From Burkholderia arboris (lineage in GTDB: Bacteria; Pseudomonadota; Gammaproteobacteria; Burkholderiales; Burkholderiaceae), in NCBI RefSeq assembly GCF_902499125.1, contig NZ_CABVPX010000011.1, positions 1-64,000 on the forward strand: DNA of 64,000 bases, given 5' to 3'. This document shows, in pieces, positions 21,015-30,113 of the stretch; position 1 is the first letter of the stretch; the number at the start of each line of letters is the position of its first letter. The position numbers and the translations under genes are program-made. The notes under the pieces are model-generated. The model was not told where the DNA came from, searched no databases, and was given only the letters and a program-made list of their open reading frames with translations.

Positions 21015-22585
21015 CCTCGACGACGACCGACCGGCGCGATGCGCCGCCCGCCCCCGGCGCCCGCCGCGACAGCAACGACCTCGACGTGCTGATCGTCGGC
21101 GCCGGCCTGTCCGGCATCGGCGCCGCGTATCACCTGAAGCAGCGCTGCCCGCATGCGAGCGTCGCGATCGTCGAAGCGCGCGAAGCGATCGGCGGCACCT
21201 GGGATCTGTTCCGCTATCCGGGCGTCCGTTCGGATTCCGACATGTTTACGCTCGGCTACAGCTTCCGCCCGTGGCACAGCGACAAGGCGATTTCCGACGG
21301 CCAGACGATCCTCGACTACATCCGCGACACCGCGCGCACGTACGGCATCGACAAGACGATCCGCTACGGCCAGAAGGTCGTCGCGGCCGACTGGGATTCG
21401 AACCGTGCACGCTGGACGGTGCGCATCGAGCGCACGCAGGGCGGCACGACCGACACGCTCGTGACCACCTGCCGCTTCCTGTTCATGTGCAGCGGCTACT
21501 ACGACTACGACGCCGGCTACCGGCCCGACTGGCCCGGCATGGACACGTTCGAGGGCAACCTCGTGCATCCGCAGCACTGGCCGAAGGACCTGTCGTACGC
21601 GAACCGGCGGGTCGTCGTGATCGGCAGCGGCGCGACGGCCGTCACGCTCGTGCCGTCGATGGCGGCCGACGCACAGCACGTGACGATGCTGCAACGTTCG
21701 CCGACCTACATCGTGTCGCTGCCCGCCCGCGACAAGATCGCGAATGCATTGCGCCGCGTGCTGCCGTCGCGGCTCGCGCACCGGCTCGTGCGCGTGAAGA
21801 ACGTGCTGCTGACGATTTACCTGTACAACGTGTCGCGCCGCAAGCCCGACCAGACGAAGAAGTTCATCATCCGCGCGGCCAGCAAGCAGCTCGGCCCCGA
21901 CTTCGACGTCGCGAAGCACCTGACGCCGCGCTACATGCCGTGGGACCAGCGCGTGTGCCTCGTGCCGAACGGCGACCTGTTCAAGTCGATCCGCGCGGGC
22001 CGCGCGTCGATCGTCACCGACGAGATCGAGCGCTTCACGCCGACCGGCCTCAAGCTCAAGAGCGGCCAGCAGCTCGACGCGGACGTGATCGTCACCGCGA
22101 CCGGGCTCAAAGTGAAGATGCTCGGCGGCGCGCGCGTCACCGTCGACGGCCGCGTGGTCGACCTGCCGGAGACCGTGTCGTACAAGGGGATGATGTACAG
22201 CGACGTGCCGAATCTCGCGTCGTCGTTCGGCTACACGAACGCGTCGTGGACGCTGAAGGCCGAACTGATCGCGCGCTACGTGTGCCGGCTGCTCAACCAC
22301 ATGCGCGCGAACGACTACGACACGTGCGTGCCGCGGCTCGGCGCCGGCGAACTCGGCGACGTGCCGGCCGTCAACCTGAGCTCGGGCTACATCCAGCGCG
22401 CGGCCGGCATCCTGCCGAAGCAGGGCCATCACAAGCCGTGGAAATTCCACCAGAACTACGTGCGCGATCTTGCCTCGCTGAAGTTCAGCGCGCTCGCCGA
22501 TTCGGCGATGCATTTCGAACGCCGCGCAAAAACCGGCCCGGCCGCCACCGCGCCGGTCGCCGAACCCGCACTCGAAACCCGTTGA
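21011..22585 (+). CDS. flavin-containing Baeyer-Villiger-type monooxygenase
   Basis: A 524-residue flavoprotein. The FAD Rossmann motif is GAGLSGIG (about residues 30-37) and the GGTWD segment follows. The Baeyer-Villiger fingerprint FxGxxxHxxxW is satisfied by FEGNLVHPQHW (about 180-190), and a second NADPH Rossmann motif, VIGSGATAV, follows. Such enzymes insert oxygen next to a carbonyl to give esters or lactones. It is translationally coupled to the upstream SDR and followed 7 bp later by an alpha/beta hydrolase that could cleave the ester. The set resembles ketone or sterol-side-chain catabolic operons of actinobacteria and proteobacteria; the substrate is unknown. Confidence 0.92.
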   Translation: MTSTTTDRRDAPPAPGARRDSNDLDVLIVGAGLSGIGAAYHLKQRCPHASVAIVEAREAIGGTWDLFRYPGVRSDSDMFTLGYSFRPWHSDKAISDGQTILDYIRDTARTYGIDKTIRYGQKVVAADWDSNRARWTVRIERTQGGTTDTLVTTCRFLFMCSGYYDYDAGYRPDWPGMDTFEGNLVHPQHWPKDLSYANRRVVVIGSGATAVTLVPSMAADAQHVTMLQRSPTYIVSLPARDKIANALRRVLPSRLAHRLVRVKNVLLTIYLYNVSRRKPDQTKKFIIRAASKQLGPDFDVAKHLTPRYMPWDQRVCLVPNGDLFKSIRAGRASIVTDEIERFTPTGLKLKSGQQLDADVIVTATGLKVKMLGGARVTVDGRVVDLPETVSYKGMMYSDVPNLASSFGYTNASWTLKAELIARYVCRLLNHMRANDYDTCVPRLGAGELGDVPAVNLSSGYIQRAAGILPKQGHHKPWKFHQNYVRDLASLKFSALADSAMHFERRAKTGPAATAPVAEPALETR

Positions 22586-22592
22586 GGCCGAC

Positions 22593-23576
22593 ATGACCCC
22601 TGTGCTCCATCTGATCCAGAACGTACTGCTCGGCGTCGTGGCGGTGCTCGCCGCGCTCGCGCTGTTTACCGGTTACGTGGCCCGGCGCGTGACGCGCGGG
22701 TTTCCGCCCGAAGGCCGCTTCGTGGACGTCGGCGGCGACCGCATCCACTACGTCGAATACGGCGACGGCCCGCCGATCGTGTTCGTCCACGGGCTCGCGG
22801 GGCAGTTGCGCAACTTCGCGTACCTGCCGCTTGCACGTCTCGCGCAACGGCATCGCGTGATCATCATCGACCGTCCGGGCGCCGGCCGCTCGCTGCGCGG
22901 CGCGGGTTCGCAGGCGAACGTGTACGCGCAGGCCCGCACGGTCGCCGCGTTCATCGACGCGCTGCGGCTCGACAAGCCCGTGCTGGTCGGCCATTCGCTC
23001 GGCGGCGCGATCGCGCTGGCGGTCGGCCTCAACCATGCGGACCGCGTGAGCCGGCTCGCGCTGATCGCCCCGCTGTCGCACGAGCAAACCGAGCCGCCCG
23101 CGCCGTTCCGGCCGCTGATGCTGCCGTCGCCGCTCGTGCGCCGCTTCGTGTCGTGGACCTTCGCGATCCCGCTGACGATCCTGACCGGCCGCAAGGCGGT
23201 GCGCCAGGTGTTCGCGCCGGAAGACGTGCCGCGCGACTTCCCGGTCAAGGGCGGCGGCCTGCTCGGGATGCGCCCGCACGTGTTCTATGCAACGGCGACG
23301 GACCTGCTGTCGGCGCCCGTCGACCTGCCCGCGATGGAGCGCCGCTACGCGGATCTCGCGCTGCCGGTCGACGTGCTGTACGGCCGCGCCGATCCGATCC
23401 TGAACTGGCGCGAGCACGGCGAAGCACTCGCGAAGAAATCGGCGCGCGTGCGGCTGAAAGTGGTCGAGGGCGGGCACATGCTGCCGGTCACGATTCCCGA
23501 TGCGACGGCCGACTGGCTGCTCGAAGTCGCCGCCGCGCCGGTCGAAGCAGCCGCACCGGCGGCACGCATCGCGTAA
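22593..23576 (+). CDS. alpha/beta hydrolase with N-terminal membrane anchor
   Basis: A 327-residue hydrolase. An N-terminal hydrophobic helix (about residues 8-30) should anchor it in the membrane, followed by an alpha/beta fold with the oxyanion HG dipeptide (FVHGLAG), nucleophile elbow VGHSLGGA, the acid in YGRADP and the His in EGGHM. It is most likely an esterase or lactonase for the monooxygenase product, being the third gene of the TetR-controlled operon. The C-terminal 20 residues are an Ala/Pro tail without recognisable function. Confidence 0.88.
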   Translation: MTPVLHLIQNVLLGVVAVLAALALFTGYVARRVTRGFPPEGRFVDVGGDRIHYVEYGDGPPIVFVHGLAGQLRNFAYLPLARLAQRHRVIIIDRPGAGRSLRGAGSQANVYAQARTVAAFIDALRLDKPVLVGHSLGGAIALAVGLNHADRVSRLALIAPLSHEQTEPPAPFRPLMLPSPLVRRFVSWTFAIPLTILTGRKAVRQVFAPEDVPRDFPVKGGGLLGMRPHVFYATATDLLSAPVDLPAMERRYADLALPVDVLYGRADPILNWREHGEALAKKSARVRLKVVEGGHMLPVTIPDATADWLLEVAAAPVEAAAPAARIA

Positions 23577-23595
23577 GCCGCGGCAGCGAAACCGG

Positions 23596-23639
23596 GCCTG
23601 ATTCCGTGCCGTGCCGCCGGCACCGCGGCGGAATCAGGC
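23596..23639. terminator. bidirectional hairpin terminator
   Basis: An 11-bp perfect inverted repeat (23596-23606 with 23629-23639) separates the convergent hydrolase and decarboxylase-like genes and overlaps the stop codon of the latter. Confidence 0.75.
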
Positions 23640-24032
23640 TTCGTCGTCGGGTAGCGACAGCCCGAGATCCGATATCACCTCGCGCGCGGTCCGGAACGCC
23701 TCGACCGCGGCCGGCGCCCCCGCGTACAGCGCGCTGTGCAGCAACACCTCGCGGATTTCGACGAGGCTCGCGCCGTTGTTGAGCGCACCGCGAATGTGCC
23801 CCTTCAATTCCGTGCTGCGGCCGAGCGCCGCCAGCATCGCGCACGTGCACAGGCTGCGCGTCTTCAGGTCGATCCCGCCGCGCTGCCACGTGCTGCCCCA
23901 CGCATGTTCGTTCAGCCAGTTCTGCAACGGACGCGAAAATCCGTCGAGATCGCGCATCGCGCGCTCGACGAACGCCTCGCCCATCACGTCGATCCGCCGC
24001 GCCTTGCCGTATTCCCTGTCCTGTTCGCTCAT
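23634..24032 (-). CDS. carboxymuconolactone decarboxylase family protein
   Basis: A 132-residue protein of the CMD family. The family core is at residues 80-118 (LKGHIRGALNNGASLVEIRE then VLLHSALYAGAPAAVEA), similar in length to PcaC (4-carboxymuconolactone decarboxylase). The AhpD-type CxxC is not present; one Cys pair occurs earlier as SLCTCAM. PcaC acts in the protocatechuate branch of the beta-ketoadipate pathway, but no other pca gene is nearby, so the exact reaction is uncertain. It stands alone, convergent with the monooxygenase operon. Confidence 0.82.
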   Translation of the reverse strand: MSEQDREYGKARRIDVMGEAFVERAMRDLDGFSRPLQNWLNEHAWGSTWQRGGIDLKTRSLCTCAMLAALGRSTELKGHIRGALNNGASLVEIREVLLHSALYAGAPAAVEAFRTAREVISDLGLSLPDDEA

Positions 24033-24392
24033 GTCGGTGTCCTGGTTGGAGTCGTGGCCGCTTCAACGCCACCGGCGGCCGGGGGATTTCGCGCCATGTT
24101 CATCGGGCCGCCGCGTTTCGTCAAAGATGCGGCCCTCGGTTCGCCCCTGCCCGCGCAACGCGATGTCGAACGCTACGTAACATCGCGCCGCACGTTACGT
24201 CGGCTTACGGGAACATCGCAACGGACACGCAGGCGCACCGGACGTGCCCGTCGCGCGAATCCGCCATTACTCCGTTTAAATCGCGCCGATATTCCCGATT
24301 CCCGCAACAAAGCACGACACCGTTTCTCGAAACCTGTCGTGGCGCGGAATTTGCAGTGAAGGCTTCGACACACTTCCAATGTCGAGGCCAAC
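24033..24392. other. intergenic region upstream of the collagen-like gene
   Basis: No gene is visible. An inverted repeat ACGTAAC (24175-24181) / GTTACGT (24194-24200) with a 12-bp spacer is a possible regulator site. The last 120 bp are relatively AT-rich and should contain the promoter of the collagen-like gene. Confidence 0.45.
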
Positions 24393-26777
24393 ATGCACAA
24401 ACTCTTCAAAAAGACGACGGTAACGATGGCCGTCTCGTCACTGCTCGCGCTGTACGGCTGCGGCTCGGTCGATGGACCGACGACCCCGCCGACGATCAAA
24501 CCGAGCACGTCCGGGACGGGTGGCACTTCGGGGACGTCCGGTACGTCCGGCGGCGGTTCGTCGGGGACGTCGGGTGGCGGTAGTTCGGGGACTTCCGGTA
24601 CGTCGGGTACTTCCGGTACGTCGGGTACTTCCGGCACCTCGGGCACTTCCGGTACGTCGGGTACTTCCGGTACGTCGGGTACTTCAGGCACCTCGGGTAC
24701 TTCCGGTACCTCGGGTACTTCCGGTACCTCGGGTACTTCCGGTACCTCGGGGACTTCCGGTACCTCGGGGACTTCAGGCACCTCGGGTACTTCCGGCACG
24801 TCGGGTACTTCCGGTACCTCGGGTACTTCCGGTACGTCGGGTACTTCCGGCACGTCGGGTACTTCCGGTACCTCGGGTACTTCCGGCACCTCGGGCACCT
24901 CCGGTACGTCGGGCACCTCCGGTACGTCGGGCACCTCCGGCACCTCGGGCACCTCGGGCACCTCGGGCACTTCCGGCACGTCGGGCACCTCCGGTACGTC
25001 GGGTACTTCCGGCACGTCGGGCACCTCCGGTACGTCGGGCACTTCCGGCACCTCGGGTACTTCCGGCACCTCGGGCACTTCCGGCACCTCCGGTACGTCG
25101 GGCACCTCCGGCACCTCGGGCACTTCCGGCACCTCCGGCACCTCCGGCACCTCGGGCACTTCCGGCACCTCGGGCACCTCGGGCACCTCCGGCACCTCCG
25201 GCACCTCCGGCACGTCCGGCACGTCCGGCACGTCCGGCACCTCCGGCACCTCCGGCACCTCGGGCACTTCCGGCACCTCCGGCACCTCGGGCACCTCCGG
25301 CACCTCGGGCACTTCCGGCACGTCGGGCACTTCCGGTACGTCGGGCACTTCCGGTACGTCGGGCACTTCCGGTACGTCGGGCACCTCCGGTACGTCGGGC
25401 ACTTCCGGTACCTCGGGCACCTCCGGCACCGGCGTCACCCCCCTCGGCAATGTCCTCCAGAAATCCGGCAACCTCGTGACGGCGCTCGGCACGACGGTCG
25501 CGAACGGCGGCGGTCAGATCGGCGGCGTGCAGATCCCCGGCACGAACCCGACGACGGCCACCAGCGTCGGCAACGCTGTCACGAGCCTCGGCAACGGCGT
25601 GCAGTCGCTCGGCAATGGCGTCGCGGCCGGCCTCGGCTCGATCGGCGTGTCGGCGAACCCGCTCGGACCGACGCTGACGTCGACCACCGGCCTGCTGACC
25701 GGCGCCGGCGGCGCGGTCAACAATCTCGGCAACGCGGTGAAGAGCCTCGGCTCCGGCCCGCTGTCGCCGCTGTCCCCGGTCACGACGCTCGTCGGCGATC
25801 TCGTCAATACCGTCGGCGGCGCCGTCAATTCGACCGCGTCGGGTCTCAACACGGCGCTGAACAGCGCGCCGGTCCAGCAGCTCGAGACGCAGGTCGGCAA
25901 GCTGATCAACCCGATCACGAATACGCTGACCGGCGGTGTCGCGACGCCGGGCGCCACGCAGACGCTCGGTGGCGTCACGCTGCTCGGCACGCCGCTCAAC
26001 GGCCTGCTGAGCACGCTCGGCAACGGTCTCGCGCTCGCGGGCTCGAAGGTCGGCGGCGCAACCGACAACCCGGTCGGCGCGGGACTCGGCGGCGTCGTGA
26101 CGCAGCTCGGCAACACGGTGACGTCGGCCGGCGGCCTCGTCCACGACAACAACGCGGGCAGCTCCAGCAGCGGCACCGGCGGCAGCAACCCGCTCGCCCC
26201 GATCACGGGCCTGCTCGGCACGCTGACGGGCGGGCTCGGCGGCGGCAGCTCGAGCGGTTCGGGCGGCACCAGCGGCACGAGCAGCGGCGGGCCGCTCGGC
26301 CCCGTCACGGGCCTGCTCGGCTCGCTGACGGGCGCGCTCGGCGGCATCGGGTCGAGCGGCACGGGCGGGACGAGCGGTACCGGCGGCACCAGCGGCACCG
26401 GTGGCGCGGGCATCGGCGGCCTGCTGGCGCCGGTCACCAACCTCGTCAACTCGCTGACGCCGCTCGGCGCCAGCCTCACCGGCACCGTCACGACGCCGGG
26501 CGGCAACGTGACCGGCTCGCTCGGCGGCGTGCTGACGAGCGGCCCGGTCGGTGCGCTCACGGGTGCCTTGACGACGCCGGCCGGCTCGGCCGGCGCCACC
26601 GGCACGGTCAGCCCCGGCGCAGCAGCCGGCACGGTGACCACGCCGGCCGGCAGCGGCACCGTCGCAGCCGGCCTGACGGGCGGCTCGAGCGGCGGCGCCG
26701 CAGGCGGTGCCGGCAACCTGCTGTCGCCGGTGACCAACCTGCTCGGCGGTCTGCTGGGCGGCGGCACCAAGAAGTAA
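24393..26777 (+). CDS. collagen-like (Gly-Thr-Ser)n repeat lipoprotein
   Basis: A 794-residue protein. Its N-terminus is a lipoprotein signal ([10 protein letters not shown], acyl-Cys at 23). A short Thr/Pro linker leads into Gly-x-y triplets, two GGGSSG breaks near 53-66 and then about 93 consecutive Gly-Thr-Ser triplets (residues 66-344). The remaining 450 residues are Gly/Leu/Thr-rich, with recurring LGN, PVTxLLGxLTG and GTGGTSG segments and no Cys. Gly at every third residue is the collagen triple-helix rule, and Burkholderia encodes several collagen-like surface proteins (Bcl). Thr and Ser replace Pro here, so any helix would lack hydroxyproline-type stabilisation. It is probably surface-exposed and possibly length-variable between strains. 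Confidence 0.88.
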   Translation: MHKLFKKTTVTMAVSSLLALYGCGSVDGPTTPPTIKPSTSGTGGTSGTSGTSGGGSSGTSGGGSSGTSGTSGTSGTSGTSGTSGTSGTSGTSGTSGTSGTSGTSGTSGTSGTSGTSGTSGTSGTSGTSGTSGTSGTSGTSGTSGTSGTSGTSGTSGTSGTSGTSGTSGTSGTSGTSGTSGTSGTSGTSGTSGTSGTSGTSGTSGTSGTSGTSGTSGTSGTSGTSGTSGTSGTSGTSGTSGTSGTSGTSGTSGTSGTSGTSGTSGTSGTSGTSGTSGTSGTSGTSGTSGTSGTSGTSGTSGTSGTSGTSGTSGTSGTSGTSGTSGTSGTSGTSGTSGTSGTSGTSGTGVTPLGNVLQKSGNLVTALGTTVANGGGQIGGVQIPGTNPTTATSVGNAVTSLGNGVQSLGNGVAAGLGSIGVSANPLGPTLTSTTGLLTGAGGAVNNLGNAVKSLGSGPLSPLSPVTTLVGDLVNTVGGAVNSTASGLNTALNSAPVQQLETQVGKLINPITNTLTGGVATPGATQTLGGVTLLGTPLNGLLSTLGNGLALAGSKVGGATDNPVGAGLGGVVTQLGNTVTSAGGLVHDNNAGSSSSGTGGSNPLAPITGLLGTLTGGLGGGSSSGSGGTSGTSSGGPLGPVTGLLGSLTGALGGIGSSGTGGTSGTGGTSGTGGAGIGGLLAPVTNLVNSLTPLGASLTGTVTTPGGNVTGSLGGVLTSGPVGALTGALTTPAGSAGATGTVSPGAAAGTVTTPAGSGTVAAGLTGGSSGGAAGGAGNLLSPVTNLLGGLLGGGTKK
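24588..25430 (+). repeat. 9-bp tandem repeat array coding Gly-Thr-Ser
   Basis: About 93 copies of a 9-bp unit (GGN ACN TCN) with synonymous third-position variants. All three forward frames and at least one reverse frame stay open through it. The mix of ACC/ACG/ACT and TCC/TCG/TCA variants is patchy, with blocks of identical units, consistent with recent slippage expansion. Confidence 0.92.
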
Positions 26778-26904
26778 GCCTTAACGCATCACGAACCAGA
26801 ACGACAGGCCAATGGCCGGGCGCGCATCCATACAAAGCCCGGCCGACGGCCGGCGTCACCCGCCAAGCGGGGACGCCGGCCCTCATCCCTACGAGGATCC
26901 AACC

Positions 26905-28188
26905 ATGAATTCCACGCTCGACGGCATCGTCGCGGCCCAGGACCGCCCACCCCGTTCCGCCACGCCCTTCCGGGCCGGCCTGCTCGGCATCACGGCCGGG
27001 CTCTTTGCGCTGTGGGTCACGCGCGACCATCCGACGCTCGATGCAGCCACGCGCGCGGTCATCGCCAGCCTCGCGATCATCGGCACGATCGCGCTGCACG
27101 AACTCTTCATCTCGCGCGTCTACCTGCGCCCGAGTGCCGGGCTGTCGCGCCAGGCCGTCCGGCCCCTGGGCATCGCGCGCGTCACGACGCGGCTCGGCGC
27201 GCTGACGTCGATCTACGCGGGCATCGGCGTCATCTACTGGCTGCTGCCCGAATACCACGGCGCGTTCTACTTGCCGTTCTGGTCGCTGCTGCGCTCGCTC
27301 GCGCCGTACGTGATCGTCGCCGCGCCGTTCTACTTCGCGTGGATGGACCGCCACCAGCGCGAGACCGACGACGCGTACCTGCTGTGGGGCCGCTTCCTGT
27401 TCCGCCGCGAGCAGCCCGCGAGCTGGAAACCGGTGCGCGAGATGCTGGCCGGCTGGGGCGTGAAGGCATTCTTCCTGCCGCTGATGACCGTGTATCTGTC
27501 GAAGGACGCCGATCACCTGAGCGCGTCGCTCGCGAACGCGATGCACGCGCCGATGACGATCTCGACCTTCGTGTTCATGTACGACCTGTCGTTCACGATG
27601 GATCTGATGTTCGGCACCGTCGGCTACCTGTGCACGTTCCGCATCCTCGACAGCCACGTGCGCACCGTCGAGCCGACGACGCTCGGCTGGGTGGCCGCGC
27701 TGATCTGCTACCAGCCGTTCTGGTCGCTGATCTCGAACAACTACATCCGCTACGAAGGCTCGGTGTTCTGGGACAACTGGCTGCTGTCGGCGCCGACGCT
27801 GCGCGTGATCTGGGGCGCGGCGATCATCCTGCTGCTGCTGACCTACGCGCTGTGCACGATCTCGTTCGGGCTGCGTTTCTCGAACCTCACCAACCGCGGG
27901 ATCATCACGTCGGGCCCGTACCGCTTCACCAAGCATCCGGCGTACATCACGAAGAACCTGTCGTACTGGATGGTGTCGGTGCCGTTCGTCGAGCCGCTCG
28001 GCTGGCAGATCGGGCTCATGCACTGCGCCGGGCTCGTCGCGGTCAACCTGATCTACTACACGCGCGCGAAGACGGAAGAACGTCACCTGATGCGCGATCC
28101 CGACTATCGCGCCTATGCCGAATGGATCGCGCAGCACGGGCTGTTCGCGCGAATCCGGCACGCGTTCGGAGGGCGGCAGGCGGCGTGA
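26905..28188 (+). CDS. ICMT-like integral membrane methyltransferase
   Basis: A 427-residue polytopic membrane protein with roughly ten helices. The C-terminal part carries SGPYRFTKHPAYITKN, then a Leu/Ile helix and ARAKTEERHLMRDPDYRAYA. This is the SAM-binding signature of isoprenylcysteine carboxyl methyltransferase/PEMT-like enzymes (GPY.x.HPxY.. and a Glu-Glu-Arg segment). Bacterial members methylate diverse lipids or small molecules; the substrate is unknown. The N-terminal 200 residues extend well beyond the usual catalytic core. It starts 127 bp after the collagen-like gene in the same direction, so a functional link is possible but unproven. Confidence 0.78.
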   Translation: MNSTLDGIVAAQDRPPRSATPFRAGLLGITAGLFALWVTRDHPTLDAATRAVIASLAIIGTIALHELFISRVYLRPSAGLSRQAVRPLGIARVTTRLGALTSIYAGIGVIYWLLPEYHGAFYLPFWSLLRSLAPYVIVAAPFYFAWMDRHQRETDDAYLLWGRFLFRREQPASWKPVREMLAGWGVKAFFLPLMTVYLSKDADHLSASLANAMHAPMTISTFVFMYDLSFTMDLMFGTVGYLCTFRILDSHVRTVEPTTLGWVAALICYQPFWSLISNNYIRYEGSVFWDNWLLSAPTLRVIWGAAIILLLLTYALCTISFGLRFSNLTNRGIITSGPYRFTKHPAYITKNLSYWMVSVPFVEPLGWQIGLMHCAGLVAVNLIYYTRAKTEERHLMRDPDYRAYAEWIAQHGLFARIRHAFGGRQAA

Positions 28189-28202
28189 CCCGGCGACTCC
28201 GT

Positions 28203-28229
28203 GCCGGGCCGGCCACGCGTCGGCCCGGC
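28203..28229. terminator. bidirectional GC hairpin between convergent genes
   Basis: GCCGGGCCG (28203-28211) pairs with CGGCCCGGC (28221-28229) between the methyltransferase and the MFS gene. There is no T-run, so termination strength is uncertain. Confidence 0.55.
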
Positions 28230-28251
28230 CGCCAACGCGCACGCCGCCGGC

Positions 28252-29445
28252 TCATCCGCATCGGCGCTTCAACATGGAAATCGCGACGACGCATGCCGCC
28301 GGCATGACGAAGCAAAATCCCGCCAACGGCCACGGCGTATCGCCCGGCAGTACCAAGGTCGCAAACGTGCCGGCCCCGCCGACGATCAGGCTCTGAACAC
28401 AGTAATACAGCGCGACCGCGGTTCCCGCGGCATCGTCGAAATCCCGAAGCGCACCGTTCGCCGTCACCGACGACATGAGAACGATGCCGACCGCGACGAT
28501 CCACATCGGCATCACGAACGCGACGAATGACGGCGCCATCGCGACGGTGCAGGCCGCCAGGACGATGGCCCCCGTCATCATGACGCCGGCGCCGCGGACG
28601 AAGCAGCCCGGAATGCCCCAGCGCGGCACGAACCATCGCGCAAAGCGCGCGGCGATGATCATCACGATCGCGACGGTGGCAAATGCCGCACTGAATTCGG
28701 TGCGGGAAAAACCGGCACGACCGATGAGCACACGCGGCGCGATCGAGAAGAACACGAAAAAGGCACCCATTGCAGTGCCGAAACCGAGCGCATGGACCCG
28801 GAACGACTGGTTGCGCATGATCGACGCCACCGGCAGTCGTGGCCTGCTCTTCACCGGCGGTCGCGTTTCATGCCAGCGCGACCACGCGCGGCCGAGTGCC
28901 AGACATCCGGCCAGACCGAGCGTCACGAAGATCGCGCGCCATCCGAAACCGTGCGCAATGCCTGCACCGAGCATCGGCCCGAGCGCCGGCACGAACGCCA
29001 GGATCGCGCCGAACTGACTGTAGAGGGTGCTGCCTTCCGGCCGGCCGGCGTAGACGTCGCGCACCGTCGCGAAGGTAGCCACGAGGACGGCGGACGCACC
29101 CAGCGCCTGCAGCAGACGCAGCGCAACGAATACGTCACCGCTGCTTGCCATCGCGAGCGCCAGCGAGGCCGCCGAGAACAGCAGCGCGCCGCCCAGCAGG
29201 ACCGGCCGCCGTCCGACACGATCCGACAACGGGCCGAACATCAACTGGCCCACGCCAAGCACGACCATGTAGACGCTTAGCGTCAACTGAACCATCGCGG
29301 GCGACGCATGCAACGCCGACGGCATCTCCGGAACCACCGGCAGATACACGTCCATGGCCAGCGACGCGAGGAGATCGAAGGGGGCCATCAGCAGCAGGGC
29401 CGACGGCAACGAGTAGGCCCATGCGGGCGCAGATTGATCAGGCAT
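28252..29445 (-). CDS. CmlA/FloR-like chloramphenicol efflux MFS transporter
   Basis: A 397-residue 12-TM drug:H+ antiporter of the Bcr/CflA branch. It is strikingly like CmlA from memory: PFDLLASLAMDVYLPVVP in TM1, FGPLSDRVGRRPVLLGG in loop 2-3, LLQALGASA, TFATVRDVYAGR and FFVFFSIAPR all have direct counterparts. CmlA and FloR export chloramphenicol and florfenicol. ATG 29445 gives the CmlA-like length; the frame is open to 29526. I did not find the short attenuator leader peptide that controls plasmid cmlA. There is no integron or IS next to it, so this looks like a chromosomal member of the family. Substrate is inferred. Confidence 0.85.
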   Translation of the reverse strand: MPDQSAPAWAYSLPSALLLMAPFDLLASLAMDVYLPVVPEMPSALHASPAMVQLTLSVYMVVLGVGQLMFGPLSDRVGRRPVLLGGALLFSAASLALAMASSGDVFVALRLLQALGASAVLVATFATVRDVYAGRPEGSTLYSQFGAILAFVPALGPMLGAGIAHGFGWRAIFVTLGLAGCLALGRAWSRWHETRPPVKSRPRLPVASIMRNQSFRVHALGFGTAMGAFFVFFSIAPRVLIGRAGFSRTEFSAAFATVAIVMIIAARFARWFVPRWGIPGCFVRGAGVMMTGAIVLAACTVAMAPSFVAFVMPMWIVAVGIVLMSSVTANGALRDFDDAAGTAVALYYCVQSLIVGGAGTFATLVLPGDTPWPLAGFCFVMPAACVVAISMLKRRCG

Positions 29446-29922
29446 GACAAGGCTTCCGCTCGGACAAAGGAAATCCGGCGGCAATCTGCCTGCTGAGTCA
29501 GTGACGAGAGGAGATCGCCGCAACAACCGGGTGAAGAAGGTTGCTGCGGCTCAGCGATCCGTGGACGGGCCCGCTCCCATGATCAGATCCTTGTGGGGGT
29601 CGTTAGCCGTGCAGTGTATGCGATTTCGCGGCGCGAACGCGCAACGCGGCCACGACCATCCGCAGCCTCTCGCACGGCATCGGCTCACGCCCCCTTGCGG
29701 CCAATTGTCGCGAAACACCGCGATTCTCCTCTTTTCGTCGCTTTTCTCCGCCTGCCCGATTGCCGCCCCCCGGCACCTCGCGTAGGGTGCTGGCCGTCCG
29801 CGCACGATCCGTCGCGCCGACACCCGACCGTCGTTCCGCACGACGGCCGTGCGGGCCGTGCCCGCCGCTCACCGTCTCCGCGATGCCGCCCGCCGGCGCC
29901 GCGCATTCATGAGGAAAGAGGC
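29446..29922. other. 477-bp intergenic region
   Basis: I see no convincing gene. The only long frames are Arg/Pro-rich shadows. It should hold the divergent promoters of the MFS gene (minus) and of the small ORF at 29923. Confidence 0.5.
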
Positions 29923-30009
29923 GTGATCCACAAAGTCCTGATCCTGTTCGCACTCTGCATCGCGGGCCTCGCCGCGATCGCCGCCGGTTTCCAGCACATC
30001 CCCAGCTGA
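29923..30009 (+). CDS. 28-residue membrane micropeptide
   Basis: GTG 29923 opens a 28-codon frame encoding a single membrane helix (KVLILFALCIAGLAAIAAG) with a short polar tail ending QHIPS. GAGGAAAGAG lies just upstream at a good distance, and an imperfect GC hairpin (about 30013-30048) follows the stop, so this looks like a complete small transcription unit. The one-helix form resembles small regulatory subunits such as KdpF, but there is no sequence match and no kdp gene here. Function unknown. Confidence 0.5.
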   Translation: MIHKVLILFALCIAGLAAIAAGFQHIPS

Positions 30010-30113
30010 TTCGCGGCCCCGGCTCGCTGCGCCGAGCCCGGGGGCCGCACCCATTCGTTTCCCATTTGCGATGAACCTCTTTCCCGAACCGCCCGCGACG
30101 GGCGGCCTTTGCC

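Noticed and set aside
24588..25430. Repeat array considered as a CRISPR
   Set aside because: Units are 9 bp without spacers and encode protein in frame.
24173..25492. 439-codon minus-strand frame with Val-Pro-Glu/Asp repeats
   Set aside because: It is the reverse complement of the Gly-Thr-Ser array; its non-repeat ends show no protein-like features, while the plus-strand frame has a lipoprotein signal and a ribosome-binding context.
29446..29600. Attenuator leader peptide of the cmlA type
   Set aside because: No short frame with a Shine-Dalgarno and flanking stem-loops could be made out upstream of the MFS gene.
29923..30009. Micropeptide as KdpF
   Set aside because: No sequence likeness beyond a single helix, and no kdpABC genes in the window.
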